This document shows, in pieces, positions 21,403-29,147 of a stretch of DNA of 29,447 bases. Position numbers and translations under genes: made by a program. Position 1 is the stretch's first letter; each line of letters opens with the position of its first letter. Source of the DNA: an uncultured Eggerthellaceae bacterium (lineage in GTDB: Bacteria > Actinomycetota > Coriobacteriia > Coriobacteriales > Eggerthellaceae). The stretch covers positions 1-29,447 of the forward strand of contig CAUEBO010000034.1 in the NCBI GenBank assembly GCA_958454405.1. Direction: 5' to 3'. The notes under the pieces are model-generated. The model was not told where the DNA came from. It saw only the letters and a list, made by a program, of their open reading frames with translations, and made no database searches.

Positions 21403-23664
21403 ATGTATCTGCTCAAACACTCGCGCGAGCGCCGTCGCGTCGCGCTCTTCGCATCGGCGCTCGTCCTCGTTCTCCTCGCAACGCTGGCCTACACGGTCGT
21501 CTCGTCCCGCTCGGCGACCAGCGCGGCCATCGAATCGGTGAGCGAGGTGTATCTCCAGGAACTCAGCGACCAGATGATCGCTCATTTCAACACCGACGTC
21601 GATAGCAAGTTCTGCCAGGTGGGAACCATCGGCACCTCCCTTGCGCTGAGCGCTCCCCGTTCTCTGGACGAGGCGAAGGAGCTGCTGGCGGCGCAGGAAC
21701 GCAACGACAGCTACGCCTATCTCGCGCTGCTCGCCGACGACGGCCGGTGCTACACGGCGCGGGGCTCCTCGTCCGATCTGGTCAGCGTCGCTTCTCCGAG
21801 CGGGGCGGCCTCCGTGTCGCACCTCGACGCGCAGGGGCGTCGCATCATGATCTGCGACGGGAGGATAACCCTCATCGATCCCATCGATCCCGTGTCGTGC
21901 GGCGGGACGACCTTCTCGGCCGTGGTGGCCGGCTACGACTTGGAAGACTTGTCCGAACGGCTGGATTTCGACCTGGTCGACGGCGTCTCCAGCTCGGTCA
22001 TGGTGGACTGCGAGGGCAACTGCGTCGCAGGATGTGAGGATGGGGGCGCAAGAGACGGGGACAACGTCCTCGCCGCGCTCGAGGAGCAGACGGTGCTCGA
22101 CGAGGGCCGCAGCGTCGACGAGATCAGGTCCGCGTTCGCTACGGGCAGCCCGTGCCTCGTGCCGTTCACGCACGACGGACGGCACGGGTACCTCTACTTC
22201 AAGCCGATGCTCGATGGCGCATGGTACCTGTGCACCGCCATGCCCTACAGCGTGGTCGACGGGGACATCGCCGGCCTGACCGGGGTGCTGTCCCAGAACG
22301 CGCTCGTCATGGGCGCCGTGCTTTTGCTGGTGGCCGGCGCGTTCTTCTTCATCTACTACCGGCTCGTGCGGCGCAACACGCGCCTTCTGGCCGAAGAGAA
22401 GAACCGCGCCGAAGTCGCGTTCGAGCAGGCCCGGCAGGCGAGTTTGGCGAAAAGCGAGTTCCTCTCGCGCATGTCCCATGAGATACGCACGCCCATGAAC
22501 GGCATCATGGGCATGACCGCCATCGCGATCGACTGCATCGGCGACGAGCCGAAAGTGCGCGCCTGCCTCGAAAAGGTCGCCGTGACCTCCCGCCATCTGA
22601 TGGCGCTCATCAACGACATCCTCGACATGAGCAAGATCGAGAGCGGCAAGGTGGAGATCAAGCGCGACGGCTTCAACCTGCGCACCTTCATCGACTCGTT
22701 CTCCTCGGTGTTCAGCGCGCAGGCAGCCGAATTGGGGATCCTTTACGAAACGTGCGAGCGCGGGGCCCTGCCCGAGCGCATCGTCGGCGATGCGCTCCGC
22801 TTGAACCAGATCATCTACAACCTGGTGGGCAACGCGCTCAAGTTCACGCCGCGCGGCGGGAGCGTGACGCTGACCGTCGAGAGGCTGGAGGACGGGGCCG
22901 CATCCCCCTTGCCCGATGCGGCCGAAGGGAAGGCGGAGGGCGGCGAGGCGTGGCTGCGCTTCGAAGTGAGCGATACGGGCTGCGGCATCAAGCCCGAGCG
23001 CTTGGAGGCGATATTCTCGTCGTTCGAGCAGGCCGATGCCGACACGGCGCGCACGTACGGCGGCACGGGCTTGGGCCTTGCCATCACGAAGCGGTTCGTC
23101 GAGATGATGGGCGGCCGCATACGCGTCGCCAGCGAGGTCGGCAAAGGGTCGGTGTTCGCCGCTGACCTGCCCTTTGCCGTCGCGCAGGACGACGGGCCCG
23201 CCGAGGGCGCAAAGGCGGCCGTCGGAATCGGCGAGAGCCCTGCCGCAGGCGACCAGGCCGCAGCTCCCGACTTCTCCGGCAGGCGCATCCTCGTGGCCGA
23301 GGACAACGAGCTCAACCTCGAAATAGCCGTCGAGCTTTTGTCCATGGTGGGCGCCGACGTCGACGGCGTCGCGAACGGGCTCGAGGCCCTCCGCGCGTTC
23401 GAGGGATCCGAGCCGGGCTCCTACGACGCCGTGCTCATGGACATCCAGATGCCCGAGATGGACGGGTACGAGGCCACGCGCGCCATCCGGGCGCTCGACC
23501 GCGCGGATGCGCGGACGGTCCCCATATTCGCGATGACCGCGAACGCGTTCGTCGAAGACGAGGAGCGCAGCCTGCTGAGCGGAATGGACGGCCATCTGAG
23601 CAAGCCTCTTGATATCCGCCGGGTTTATGCCACAATAGACGAGTTTCTGAATCGGCGCGCCTAG
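21403..23664 (+). CDS. Hybrid sensor histidine kinase/response regulator
   Basis: A protein of 753 residues. A first membrane helix (about 13-34) and a second (about 300-322) enclose an extracellular sensor domain of about 265 residues that resembles a Cache-type fold (YAYLALLADDGRCY). The HisKA domain has SHEIRTPMNG with phospho-acceptor H359. The ATPase domain has NQIIYNLVGNALKF, DTGCGI and GGTGLGLAI. An Ala/Gly-rich linker leads to a receiver domain starting at about 627 (ILVAEDNE, E633-D634; LMDIQMPEMDG with D680; SKPLD). No DNA-binding or HPt domain is attached, so a separate phosphotransfer partner is expected. The ATG at 21403 follows AGGTGA by 8 nt; GTG 21391 is an alternative. The ligand is unknown. 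Confidence 0.94.
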   Translation: MYLLKHSRERRRVALFASALVLVLLATLAYTVVSSRSATSAAIESVSEVYLQELSDQMIAHFNTDVDSKFCQVGTIGTSLALSAPRSLDEAKELLAAQERNDSYAYLALLADDGRCYTARGSSSDLVSVASPSGAASVSHLDAQGRRIMICDGRITLIDPIDPVSCGGTTFSAVVAGYDLEDLSERLDFDLVDGVSSSVMVDCEGNCVAGCEDGGARDGDNVLAALEEQTVLDEGRSVDEIRSAFATGSPCLVPFTHDGRHGYLYFKPMLDGAWYLCTAMPYSVVDGDIAGLTGVLSQNALVMGAVLLLVAGAFFFIYYRLVRRNTRLLAEEKNRAEVAFEQARQASLAKSEFLSRMSHEIRTPMNGIMGMTAIAIDCIGDEPKVRACLEKVAVTSRHLMALINDILDMSKIESGKVEIKRDGFNLRTFIDSFSSVFSAQAAELGILYETCERGALPERIVGDALRLNQIIYNLVGNALKFTPRGGSVTLTVERLEDGAASPLPDAAEGKAEGGEAWLRFEVSDTGCGIKPERLEAIFSSFEQADADTARTYGGTGLGLAITKRFVEMMGGRIRVASEVGKGSVFAADLPFAVAQDDGPAEGAKAAVGIGESPAAGDQAAAPDFSGRRILVAEDNELNLEIAVELLSMVGADVDGVANGLEALRAFEGSEPGSYDAVLMDIQMPEMDGYEATRAIRALDRADARTVPIFAMTANAFVEDEERSLLSGMDGHLSKPLDIRRVYATIDEFLNRRA

Positions 23665-23775
23665 CCCGCCGGCTTTCCGGACGGCATCCCTCGTCCCGCT
23701 TCTCGCGCGCGCGGCTTCGGGGCGCCGTGCGGACGGCCGGACGGGCGGACGCTGGCAGGCAAGGAGAAGCCCGGC

Positions 23776-24195
23776 ATGAAGAGGCTCATCGCCCAGATCA
23801 TGAAGTTCGGCGTCGTGGGCGCCATCGCGTTCGTCATCGACTACGGCCTGCTCGTCTTTCTGACCGAGGTGTTCGGCGTGCCGTACCTGGCGAGCGCCAC
23901 CGTCTCCTTCATCGCGTCGGTGGTGTTCAACTACGCGGCGTCGATGCGCTACGTGTTCGCGCACAAGGAGGGCATGAGCCGCCGGCGCGAGTTCGCCATC
24001 TTCGTCGTGCTGTCGGCCATCGGCCTCGGCATCAACAACGCGTGCCTGTGGGCGGGCACCGACCTGCTCGGGATCGACTACCGCATCTCGAAGATCGTGG
24101 TCACGGCCATCGTCATGGTGTGGAACTTCGTGACCCGCAAGCTGTTCCTCGACGCCGGCGACGAGCCGGGCGAGATCCTGGGCGACATCGAGTAG
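23776..24195 (+). CDS. GtrA family membrane protein
   Basis: A protein of 139 residues with four predicted membrane helices (about 10-32, 37-58, 72-92, 104-122). FGVVGAIAFVIDYGLL, FNYAASMRYVF and WNFVTRKLFL are the recurring GtrA/DPMS features. Members are thought to flip polyprenyl-phosphate sugars across the membrane for modification of wall or surface polymers. AAGGAG lies about 10 nt before the ATG. It is 111 nt downstream of the hybrid kinase on the same strand and may be co-transcribed. The GT2 enzyme at 20258 is a plausible supplier of its substrate. Confidence 0.92.
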   Translation: MKRLIAQIMKFGVVGAIAFVIDYGLLVFLTEVFGVPYLASATVSFIASVVFNYAASMRYVFAHKEGMSRRREFAIFVVLSAIGLGINNACLWAGTDLLGIDYRISKIVVTAIVMVWNFVTRKLFLDAGDEPGEILGDIE

Positions 24196-24196
24196 G

Positions 24197-24223
24197 GAGG
24201 CGCTTCGCCGCCTGCGAAGCCTC
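24197..24223 (+). terminator. GC hairpin after the GtrA gene
   Basis: GAGG plus CTTCGC (24197-24208, with a 2-nt bulge) pairs with GCGAAGCCTC (24214-24223) around a 5-nt loop, directly after the stop codon. It lacks a T run, so termination is only probable. Confidence 0.4.
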
Positions 24224-24310
24224 GCGCCCGCCGGCGCCGGGGCCGATGCCGGGACCAGGGACGTTCGCGTCGGTCCCGTTCGGGGAAAAGGCTCCGGACG
24301 CACCGCCGGC

Positions 24311-24340
24311 AAAGGAAAAGGCCGGACATGCGCCCGGCCT
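24311..24340 (-). terminator. Rho-independent terminator of tRNA-Arg
   Basis: On the minus strand AGGCCGG (24340-24334) pairs with CCGGCCT (24325-24319) around an 8-nt loop and is followed by TTTCCTTT. It starts 12 nt after the CCA end of the tRNA. Confidence 0.85.
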
Positions 24341-24352
24341 CGATGCTCTTGC

Positions 24353-24428
24353 TGGTGCCCTTGACAGGATTCGAACCTGCGGCTTTCTGCTCCGGAGGCA
24401 GACGCTCTATCCCCTGAGCTACAAGGGC
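24353..24428 (-). tRNA. tRNA-Arg (anticodon CCG), CCA encoded
   Basis: A 76-nt cloverleaf on the minus strand. The acceptor stem GCCCTTG pairs with CAAGGGC, with discriminator A and encoded CCA (24353-24355). The D arm begins GCTCAGGGGATAGAGC, the anticodon stem-loop reads CTGC-CTCCGGA-GCAG with CCG at the centre, and the T arm contains GGTTCGAATCC. The upstream TATAAT and the downstream terminator make it a single unit. Confidence 0.97.
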
Positions 24429-24438
24429 ACGTCGGATG

Positions 24439-24467
24439 ATTATACGCTATCATGGCTCGGACGGAAA
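24439..24467 (-). promoter_or_regulatory. Promoter of tRNA-Arg
   Basis: A perfect TATAAT on the minus strand (24439-24444) with TTTCCG (24462-24467) 17 bp upstream. Transcription would start only a few nt before the tRNA. On the other strand TATCAT (24448-24453) might serve the methyltransferase gene at 24494. Confidence 0.6.
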
Positions 24468-24493
24468 ACAAAAACAAGATTTAGGCGCAGAAC

Positions 24494-25837
24494 ATGGAAA
24501 CGGTAACGATAGAGCGCATGGGATACGGCGCAGAGGCTGTGGCGCATGCGCGGGACGGCAAGACGCTGTTCGTGGAGGGCGGCGCGCCCGGCGACGTGGC
24601 TCTCGTCGAGGTGGTGGAGGACAAGCCGGCGTTCGCCCGGGCGCGCATCGTCTCGATCGAGGAGCCTTCCGCTTCTCGCGCGGCCGGCGGGCGCGCGGCA
24701 GCGGACGCCGCCCTGTACGGGGCTCCCTGGGCGCATCTGGCATACGAGGCGCAACTCGAGGCCAAGCGCGGCAACGTCGCGTCGGCCCTCGCGCGCATCG
24801 CCCATTTCGATGCCGGCCGCGCCGAGGAGCTCGTGCGGCCCTGCCTGCCGAGCAAGCGGCAGTGGGGCTACCGCAACAAGCTCGAGCTGGGGGCGGCCCG
24901 CGACGGGCACGGCCGGTTCCTCCTCGGCTTCTACCGCGAGGGCACGCACGACATCGCCACGCCCCCGTCCTGCCCGCTGGCCCACGACGCCATCGCGAAG
25001 GCCCCCAAGGCCCTGCGCGGCGCGATCGGGTTCGCGGAAGGGTCGCAGGACCTGGGCATCTACCGCATCGGCGTCCGGCACAGCCTGCGAACGCGCGAGC
25101 TGGAGGTGGCGCTGTGGACGAAGCCGGGCCCGTTCCCGCGCGCGCACGTGGCGAAGACGGTCGCCAGCGCCCTTCGGGCCACGAGCGTCGTGCGCGTCCT
25201 GGCCGATCCCGGCAAGGCGCGCAAGATCAAGGGCGTCGAGACGCTCGAAGGCCGTGGACGCTGGGGCGAGGAGCTGCTGGGCTCGCGCTTCGAGACCACT
25301 GCCCCGTCGTTTTTCCAGGTGAACACCGCCCAGGCGGAAAGGCTGGTGGAAGAGGTCGTCGCCGGCTTGGGCGGTTCGGTGGGGGATGACGGGCCCGAGG
25401 GGCTCGACGGGCTGTTCGTGGCCGACCTGTACGCCGGCGGGGGCACGTTCAGCGTGCCGCTCGCGCAGGCGGGAGCCGATGTCATCGCCATCGAGGCCGC
25501 CGGCACGTCGGTGCGCGACCTGCGCCGCAACGCCGACGCGAACGACGTCGACATCGACATCGTGGGCGGCGACGCCGCGCGCGAGCTGCCCGGCATCGGC
25601 GGGCTCGACGCGCTCGTGGTCGACCCGCCGCGCGCGGGGCTGGCCGACGGGGTGGTGGACGACATCGCCGCCGCCGGCCCTGCGCGCGTCGCGTACGTCA
25701 GCTGCAATCCCGCCACCTGGGCGCGCGACGCCGCCCGCTTCGAGGCGGCGGGATACGGGCTCGTGCGCGCGCAGCCGGTCGACCTGTTCCCGCAGACGTA
25801 CCATGTGGAGGTGGCCAGCCTGTTTGAGCGCCGGTGA
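24494..25837 (+). CDS. RlmD/TrmA-family SAM-dependent RNA uracil-C5 methyltransferase, lacking the Fe-S cysteines
   Basis: A protein of 447 residues. A TRAM-like N-terminal domain (residues 1-55) is followed by a central RNA-binding part and a Rossmann domain with FFQVN (Q275), the SAM motif DLYAGGGTFSVPL (311-323), DPPR (377-380), VSCNP with catalytic C404, and FPQTYHVE (432-439). Such enzymes make m5U in 23S rRNA or tRNA. In the family the segment before AYEAQLEAK normally carries CxxC cysteines for a [4Fe-4S] cluster; here it reads LYGAPWAHLAYEAQL (74-88) and none of those cysteines is present. The enzyme is therefore probably a cluster-free variant, as in some TrmA-like proteins. The target base cannot be assigned. 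There is no clear Shine-Dalgarno sequence before the ATG. Confidence 0.9.
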   Translation: METVTIERMGYGAEAVAHARDGKTLFVEGGAPGDVALVEVVEDKPAFARARIVSIEEPSASRAAGGRAAADAALYGAPWAHLAYEAQLEAKRGNVASALARIAHFDAGRAEELVRPCLPSKRQWGYRNKLELGAARDGHGRFLLGFYREGTHDIATPPSCPLAHDAIAKAPKALRGAIGFAEGSQDLGIYRIGVRHSLRTRELEVALWTKPGPFPRAHVAKTVASALRATSVVRVLADPGKARKIKGVETLEGRGRWGEELLGSRFETTAPSFFQVNTAQAERLVEEVVAGLGGSVGDDGPEGLDGLFVADLYAGGGTFSVPLAQAGADVIAIEAAGTSVRDLRRNADANDVDIDIVGGDAARELPGIGGLDALVVDPPRAGLADGVVDDIAAAGPARVAYVSCNPATWARDAARFEAAGYGLVRAQPVDLFPQTYHVEVASLFERR

Positions 25838-25870
25838 TGCCGTGCGCCGTTTCCCGCCGCGGCCGATCCC

Positions 25871-26302
25871 CTATTCGGGGAGGAACTTCAGGATGTGCTC
25901 CGCCACGCACACCACCGTGCCGTCCTGGTTCGTTATGACGACGTCGGCGTAGGTCTTCATCGCGGCCTCGTCGATGCGGGACACGGTGTAGTCGGCCGTG
26001 AGGGTGTCGCCGAAGTAGACGGGGTTCACGAACCGCACGTGGTCGTAGCCGTACGAGGCGCTGGGGATGGGCGACTCGTACTTCTGCTGGATGAGGGTCG
26101 AGGCGGTGCTGCCCAGCGCGAAGGCCAGGATGCCGTGGACGATGCGGGTCCCGTAGCGCGTGGTTTTCATGAACTCCTCGTTGAAGTGCATTTGGCTGAA
26201 GTCGCCGGTGATGCCGCCGAACTGGTAGACGTCGGACTCGCTCACCGTTTTGGTGAAGGAGCAGGTGTCGCCCACCTTCAAGGGAATGGATGTCTCGCTC
26301 AT
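25871..26302 (-). CDS. MaoC-like (R)-specific enoyl-CoA hydratase
   Basis: A protein of 143 residues with the hot-dog fold MaoC signature: FGGITGDFSQMHFNEEF, with the catalytic pair D34 and H39, then RIVHGILAFAL. Members hydrate enoyl-CoA or related thioesters. Length and motif fit a single-domain MaoC dehydratase; the substrate is not evident. The ATG at 26302 follows AGGAGG by 7 nt; upstream in-frame sequence is unlike the family. It is divergent from the LysR gene at 26570, which makes it a likely LysR target, and convergent with the methyltransferase gene. Confidence 0.9.
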   Translation of the reverse strand: MSETSIPLKVGDTCSFTKTVSESDVYQFGGITGDFSQMHFNEEFMKTTRYGTRIVHGILAFALGSTASTLIQQKYESPIPSASYGYDHVRFVNPVYFGDTLTADYTVSRIDEAAMKTYADVVITNQDGTVVCVAEHILKFLPE

Positions 26303-26355
26303 CGTCTTGCCTCCTGCGCGTCGAAGCTGGTCGTTGCCGTGCCGAAGCGCCGCCC

Positions 26356-26376
26356 GCGAAGCGGGCCCGCATTCGC
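26356..26376. promoter_or_regulatory. Palindrome in the maoC leader region
   Basis: A perfect 10-bp palindrome GCGGGCCCGC (26361-26370) is flanked by GCGAA and TTCGC. It lies just downstream of a possible maoC -10 (TATGGT on the minus strand, 26384-26389), where it could be a leader hairpin or an operator. Confidence 0.35.
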
Positions 26377-26425
26377 TCGTTCCACCATACGACAAGGAGG
26401 GCCCGAGCGCCCTTGCATGTTTTTG

Positions 26426-26459
26426 ACCGATTCAGGGCGGTTCCATGCACCGAATCGGT
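26426..26459. promoter_or_regulatory. Candidate LysR operator between maoC and lysR
   Basis: ACCGATTC (26426-26433) and GAATCGGT (26452-26459) form a perfect 8-bp dyad with an 18-bp spacer, and an inner GGT/ACC pair adds symmetry. If maoC starts near 26377, as the TATGGT element implies, the dyad centre lies about 65 bp upstream, the usual distance for a LysR recognition site. Confidence 0.5.
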
Positions 26460-26516
26460 GAAGACCCCTCTCTCAAACCTCCCAGAATGGCGGGGGACTG
26501 CCGCGAAGGCGTGCTT

Positions 26517-26522
26517 TATACT
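26517..26522 (+). promoter_or_regulatory. -10 element of the lysR gene
   Basis: TATACT lies 47 nt before the ATG at 26570, giving a start near 26529 and a leader of about 40 nt that contains AAGGGGG. No good -35 hexamer is visible. Confidence 0.4.
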
Positions 26523-26569
26523 GGTCGATCGAAGGGGTTGCGGTTTCGAGGGCGGCAAGGGGGCCTGCT

Positions 26570-27499
26570 ATGAACCTGGCGCAGCTGTACTATTTCCAGC
26601 ACCTTGCTGAGATCCAGCACTACACGCGCGCGGCCGAGGACCTGTGCATCTCGCAGTCGGCGCTGTCCCATTCCATCTCGGCGCTCGAGAAGGACCTCGG
26701 CTGCGCGCTGTTCTGCCGGGAGGGCCGCACCGTGCGGCTGACCGAGGACGGGCGGCTTTTCAAGGACCACGTCGACCGGGGCCTCGCGTCCATCGACGGA
26801 GGCGTGGCCGAGGTGAAGCGGCGCCGCGGGGCGTTCTCCGGCACGGTCAACGTGGGGGCCATCGCGACGGTCCGGTCGGACTACCTGCCCGCCGCGATGA
26901 AGGCCTACCGCGAGGAGTACGGCCCCTTGGTGGAGTTCCGCATCGCGCAGGGCGAGACCGCCTCGCTCAACCGCCGCCTCGATCAGGGGGAGTGCGACCT
27001 GGTGATCGCAGGGCCCTTCGACGCGCCGGGCATCGTGCGCGAGACGCTGTTCTACCAGCGGCTGGTCGTCGCCGTCCATCGCGACCATCCGCTCGCCAAG
27101 CTCGGCGCGGTGCGCTTCGAGGACCTCGTCGGCTGCGACGTGGCCACGTACCGCACGGGCATCGCGTGCGGCGACGCGCTGGACGCCTTCCTGCGGCGCG
27201 CGGGAGCGCCGCAGGACGAGCTGAACCTGGTCCGCAACTACGAGGACGAGGTCATCTTGGGCGCGCTGGCCGTGCACGAGCCGGTGGTGGCCCTCACCAT
27301 GCTCACCTCGAACCTGCTGCCGAACGCCGACATGGCCATCCTGCCCCTCGACGTCGAAGGCTCCGAAACCTTCTATCCCGTCTCGCTCACCTATCGGGAG
27401 AAGACGTTCCGCGATCCGGCGGCCCAGGCGTTCGTCAACTTCCTCAAGACGTTCGATGCGCCGCCGTACGTCCGCGACGACTTCCCGAGCGCTACGTGA
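26570..27499 (+). CDS. LysR-family transcriptional regulator
   Basis: A protein of 309 residues, the standard LysR length. The winged helix-turn-helix is at about 1-60: LAQLYYFQHLAEIQHYTRAA, CISQSALSHSISALEKDLG and LFCREGRTVRLTEDG are all typical. The rest is a periplasmic-binding-type effector domain (VNVGAIATVRSDYLP, ECDLVIAGPFD). The ATG at 26570 has AAGGGGG about 7 nt upstream. It is divergent from maoC and overlaps the PanE-like gene by 8 bp at the 3' ends. A dyad between lysR and maoC is a likely binding site. The inducer is unknown, though a 2-oxoacid or CoA intermediate would fit the neighbours. Confidence 0.95.
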   Translation: MNLAQLYYFQHLAEIQHYTRAAEDLCISQSALSHSISALEKDLGCALFCREGRTVRLTEDGRLFKDHVDRGLASIDGGVAEVKRRRGAFSGTVNVGAIATVRSDYLPAAMKAYREEYGPLVEFRIAQGETASLNRRLDQGECDLVIAGPFDAPGIVRETLFYQRLVVAVHRDHPLAKLGAVRFEDLVGCDVATYRTGIACGDALDAFLRRAGAPQDELNLVRNYEDEVILGALAVHEPVVALTMLTSNLLPNADMAILPLDVEGSETFYPVSLTYREKTFRDPAAQAFVNFLKTFDAPPYVRDDFPSAT

Positions 27500-28427
27500 G
27501 CAGGTACTCCCGTATGTAGCGCTCGATGCCGACGACGCAGGCCACGAGGGTCTCGTTGACGGGCGTGGGAACGCCGTGCTTCTTGCCCTGGGCGACCACG
27601 GCTCCGTTGATCACGCCGATCTCGGTGGGGCGGCGCTTCTCCAGGCTCTGGAGGATCGAGGGCTTGAAGTCGTACGGCAGGTTGGCGCGGGCCAGCTCGA
27701 GGGTGTCCATCGGGTCCTCGCGGCTGAGGGCGATCCCGGCGGCGCGCGCCACGGCCATGCCCTCCTCCACGGCGGCCACGGCGGTCGCCACCAGCTTCTC
27801 TTCCTGGTACATGTCGCCGTAGGGCAGGCCCGTGATGCCGCACACGGCTCCCGTCGCCACGTTCACGAGAAGCTTGTCCCAGATGACGCCCAGGATGTTG
27901 TCCGAGACGATGCAGCGCATGCCGGCGTCCTCGAACGCCGCGCCGATCCGCTCCGCGCGCTCGGTGACGCTGCCGTCCAGCTCGCCGATGAAGGTGTCCT
28001 TGCCCGGGATGGTCGCTTGGACGCGGCCCGGCTCCAAAAGCATGCCGCCGATGTAGGTCTTTCCGCCGATGACGCGATGGGCGCCCACGATGTCGCAGAG
28101 CGTGTCCTCGGCGCCCAGCCCGTTCTGCAGCGACATGACCACGGTCCCGTCGCCCACGAGTTCCAGGTTGTCCCTCACGGTCTTCTCGGTGTCGAACGAC
28201 TTGCACAGCACGATGACCAGGTCGACTTCGCCTATCCCCGCGGCATCGACGCGCCCCTGCACGCGGGCGGTCCTCTCGCCGTCGGGCGTGACCAGGGAAA
28301 GCCCGTTCTCGTTGACGGCGTCCATGTGCGCTTTGCGGCCCACCAGGAACACCTCGTTGCCGGCGAGCGCCAGGGCCCCTCCGATGGTGCTGCCGAGCGA
28401 ACCGGCCCCCAGTATGCAGATTCTCAT
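27492..28427 (-). CDS. Ketopantoate reductase family (PanE/ApbA-like) oxidoreductase
   Basis: A protein of 311 residues. The N-terminal NADP-binding domain has ILGAGSLGS (GxGxxG at 7-12), VLCKSFDT (K76) and LQNGLGAED (N102). The C-terminal helical domain has the catalytic lysine in IWDKLLVNVATG (K185, N189). The classical enzyme reduces 2-ketopantoate to pantoate, but no other pantothenate gene is nearby, and many paralogues in this family act on other 2-oxoacids. GAGGAGGT precedes the ATG. It lies 25 nt downstream of the VOC gene on the same strand, so the two form an operon. Its 3' end overlaps that of lysR. Confidence 0.9.
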   Translation of the reverse strand: MRICILGAGSLGSTIGGALALAGNEVFLVGRKAHMDAVNENGLSLVTPDGERTARVQGRVDAAGIGEVDLVIVLCKSFDTEKTVRDNLELVGDGTVVMSLQNGLGAEDTLCDIVGAHRVIGGKTYIGGMLLEPGRVQATIPGKDTFIGELDGSVTERAERIGAAFEDAGMRCIVSDNILGVIWDKLLVNVATGAVCGITGLPYGDMYQEEKLVATAVAAVEEGMAVARAAGIALSREDPMDTLELARANLPYDFKPSILQSLEKRRPTEIGVINGAVVAQGKKHGVPTPVNETLVACVVGIERYIREYLLT

Positions 28428-28452
28428 GCTGACCTCCTCGGTCGAAGACGGG

Positions 28453-28803
28453 TTACGGGCGCGACACCAGCTCGATCACCGGGCCGTCGGGCAGGGAGAA
28501 CCAGTTCCGGTTCTCTCCGTGCTGCGCGATCCCTTCGCATGCGTACACCTTCTCGAGCAGGGCGTCCACGTCGTCCACGTCGATGCCGATGTGGGTCATC
28601 TGCTCGTGTTCGCGCAGGGCGGGATCGAAGGCGTCGTCGCGCTGCAGCTGCATGCCGCCCACCCACACCTGCTCCACGGTGCCGTCGTCGCCGCGCTGCT
28701 CCTCTGTCACGGCCATGCCCATGACGTTCTGGAAGAAGTCGAGGTACCCTTCCAAATCGCGTACGCGCACGGCCACGTGCTCCACTCTCGGCTTGGCGAT
28801 CAT
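28453..28803 (-). CDS. VOC family (glyoxalase/epimerase-like) protein
   Basis: A protein of 116 residues with two beta-alpha-beta-beta-beta units of the vicinal oxygen chelate fold. Likely metal ligands are H9 (VEHVAVRVRD), H71 (MTHIGIDVDD) and E111 (VIELVSRP). Members include glyoxalases, methylmalonyl-CoA epimerases and dioxygenases; the size fits a single VOC domain, which would dimerise. AAGGAG precedes the ATG at 28803. It is the first gene of a two-gene operon with the PanE-like reductase, which suggests both act on one small metabolite. Confidence 0.88.
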   Translation of the reverse strand: MIAKPRVEHVAVRVRDLEGYLDFFQNVMGMAVTEEQRGDDGTVEQVWVGGMQLQRDDAFDPALREHEQMTHIGIDVDDVDALLEKVYACEGIAQHGENRNWFSLPDGPVIELVSRP

Positions 28804-29147
28804 CGCAGGCTCCTTACTCTCCGGCTTGCAAGGCGCGGGCCTCCTTCGCGGCCCGTCCTTACCAGTGTAGTGGCTTTTCCGCCTGAAAACGCATGCAGGG
28901 TTTGCGGGGGATTTCGCCGCGGCAATGCATGGGATGCATGGACGCCGCCTTCGCCGCGGCCTTGCCGCAACAGGCGCGCCTCCACCGTGAATGTTATAAG
29001 GTTTTTCCCTTCATAAAGCCATCACCTGCTAGAATCTTCCTTCGTGTATGGTAAAAAACGTCCGCCGAACGCCACGTCGGCAGCGCCCTCCGGGGCCTGC
29101 GCGGGGGCTGGAAGCGGGCTTCACGGAAGAAGCGAGAAGGAGCCGAC
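28804..29147. promoter_or_regulatory. Divergent intergenic region between VOC gene and PPIase gene
   Basis: This 344-bp gap holds no supported gene. On the plus strand TAGAAT (29030-29035) may be the -10 of the PPIase gene, with a leader of about 105 nt. On the minus strand TACACT (28864-28869) may serve the VOC gene; a CGGGCC/GGCCCG hairpin lies near 28837-28856 in its leader. TTCGCCGCGGC occurs twice (28913-28923, 28950-28960), and ATGCATGG is repeated between the copies. The role of these repeats is unknown. Confidence 0.35.

Noticed and set aside
24353..24428. Attachment site at tRNA-Arg
   Set aside because: No integrase and no duplicated tRNA end within the window.
21382..24477. Open frame of 1031 codons on the minus strand
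   Set aside because: It is antisense to the hybrid kinase and GtrA genes and runs through tRNA-Arg. It shows no recognisable domain.
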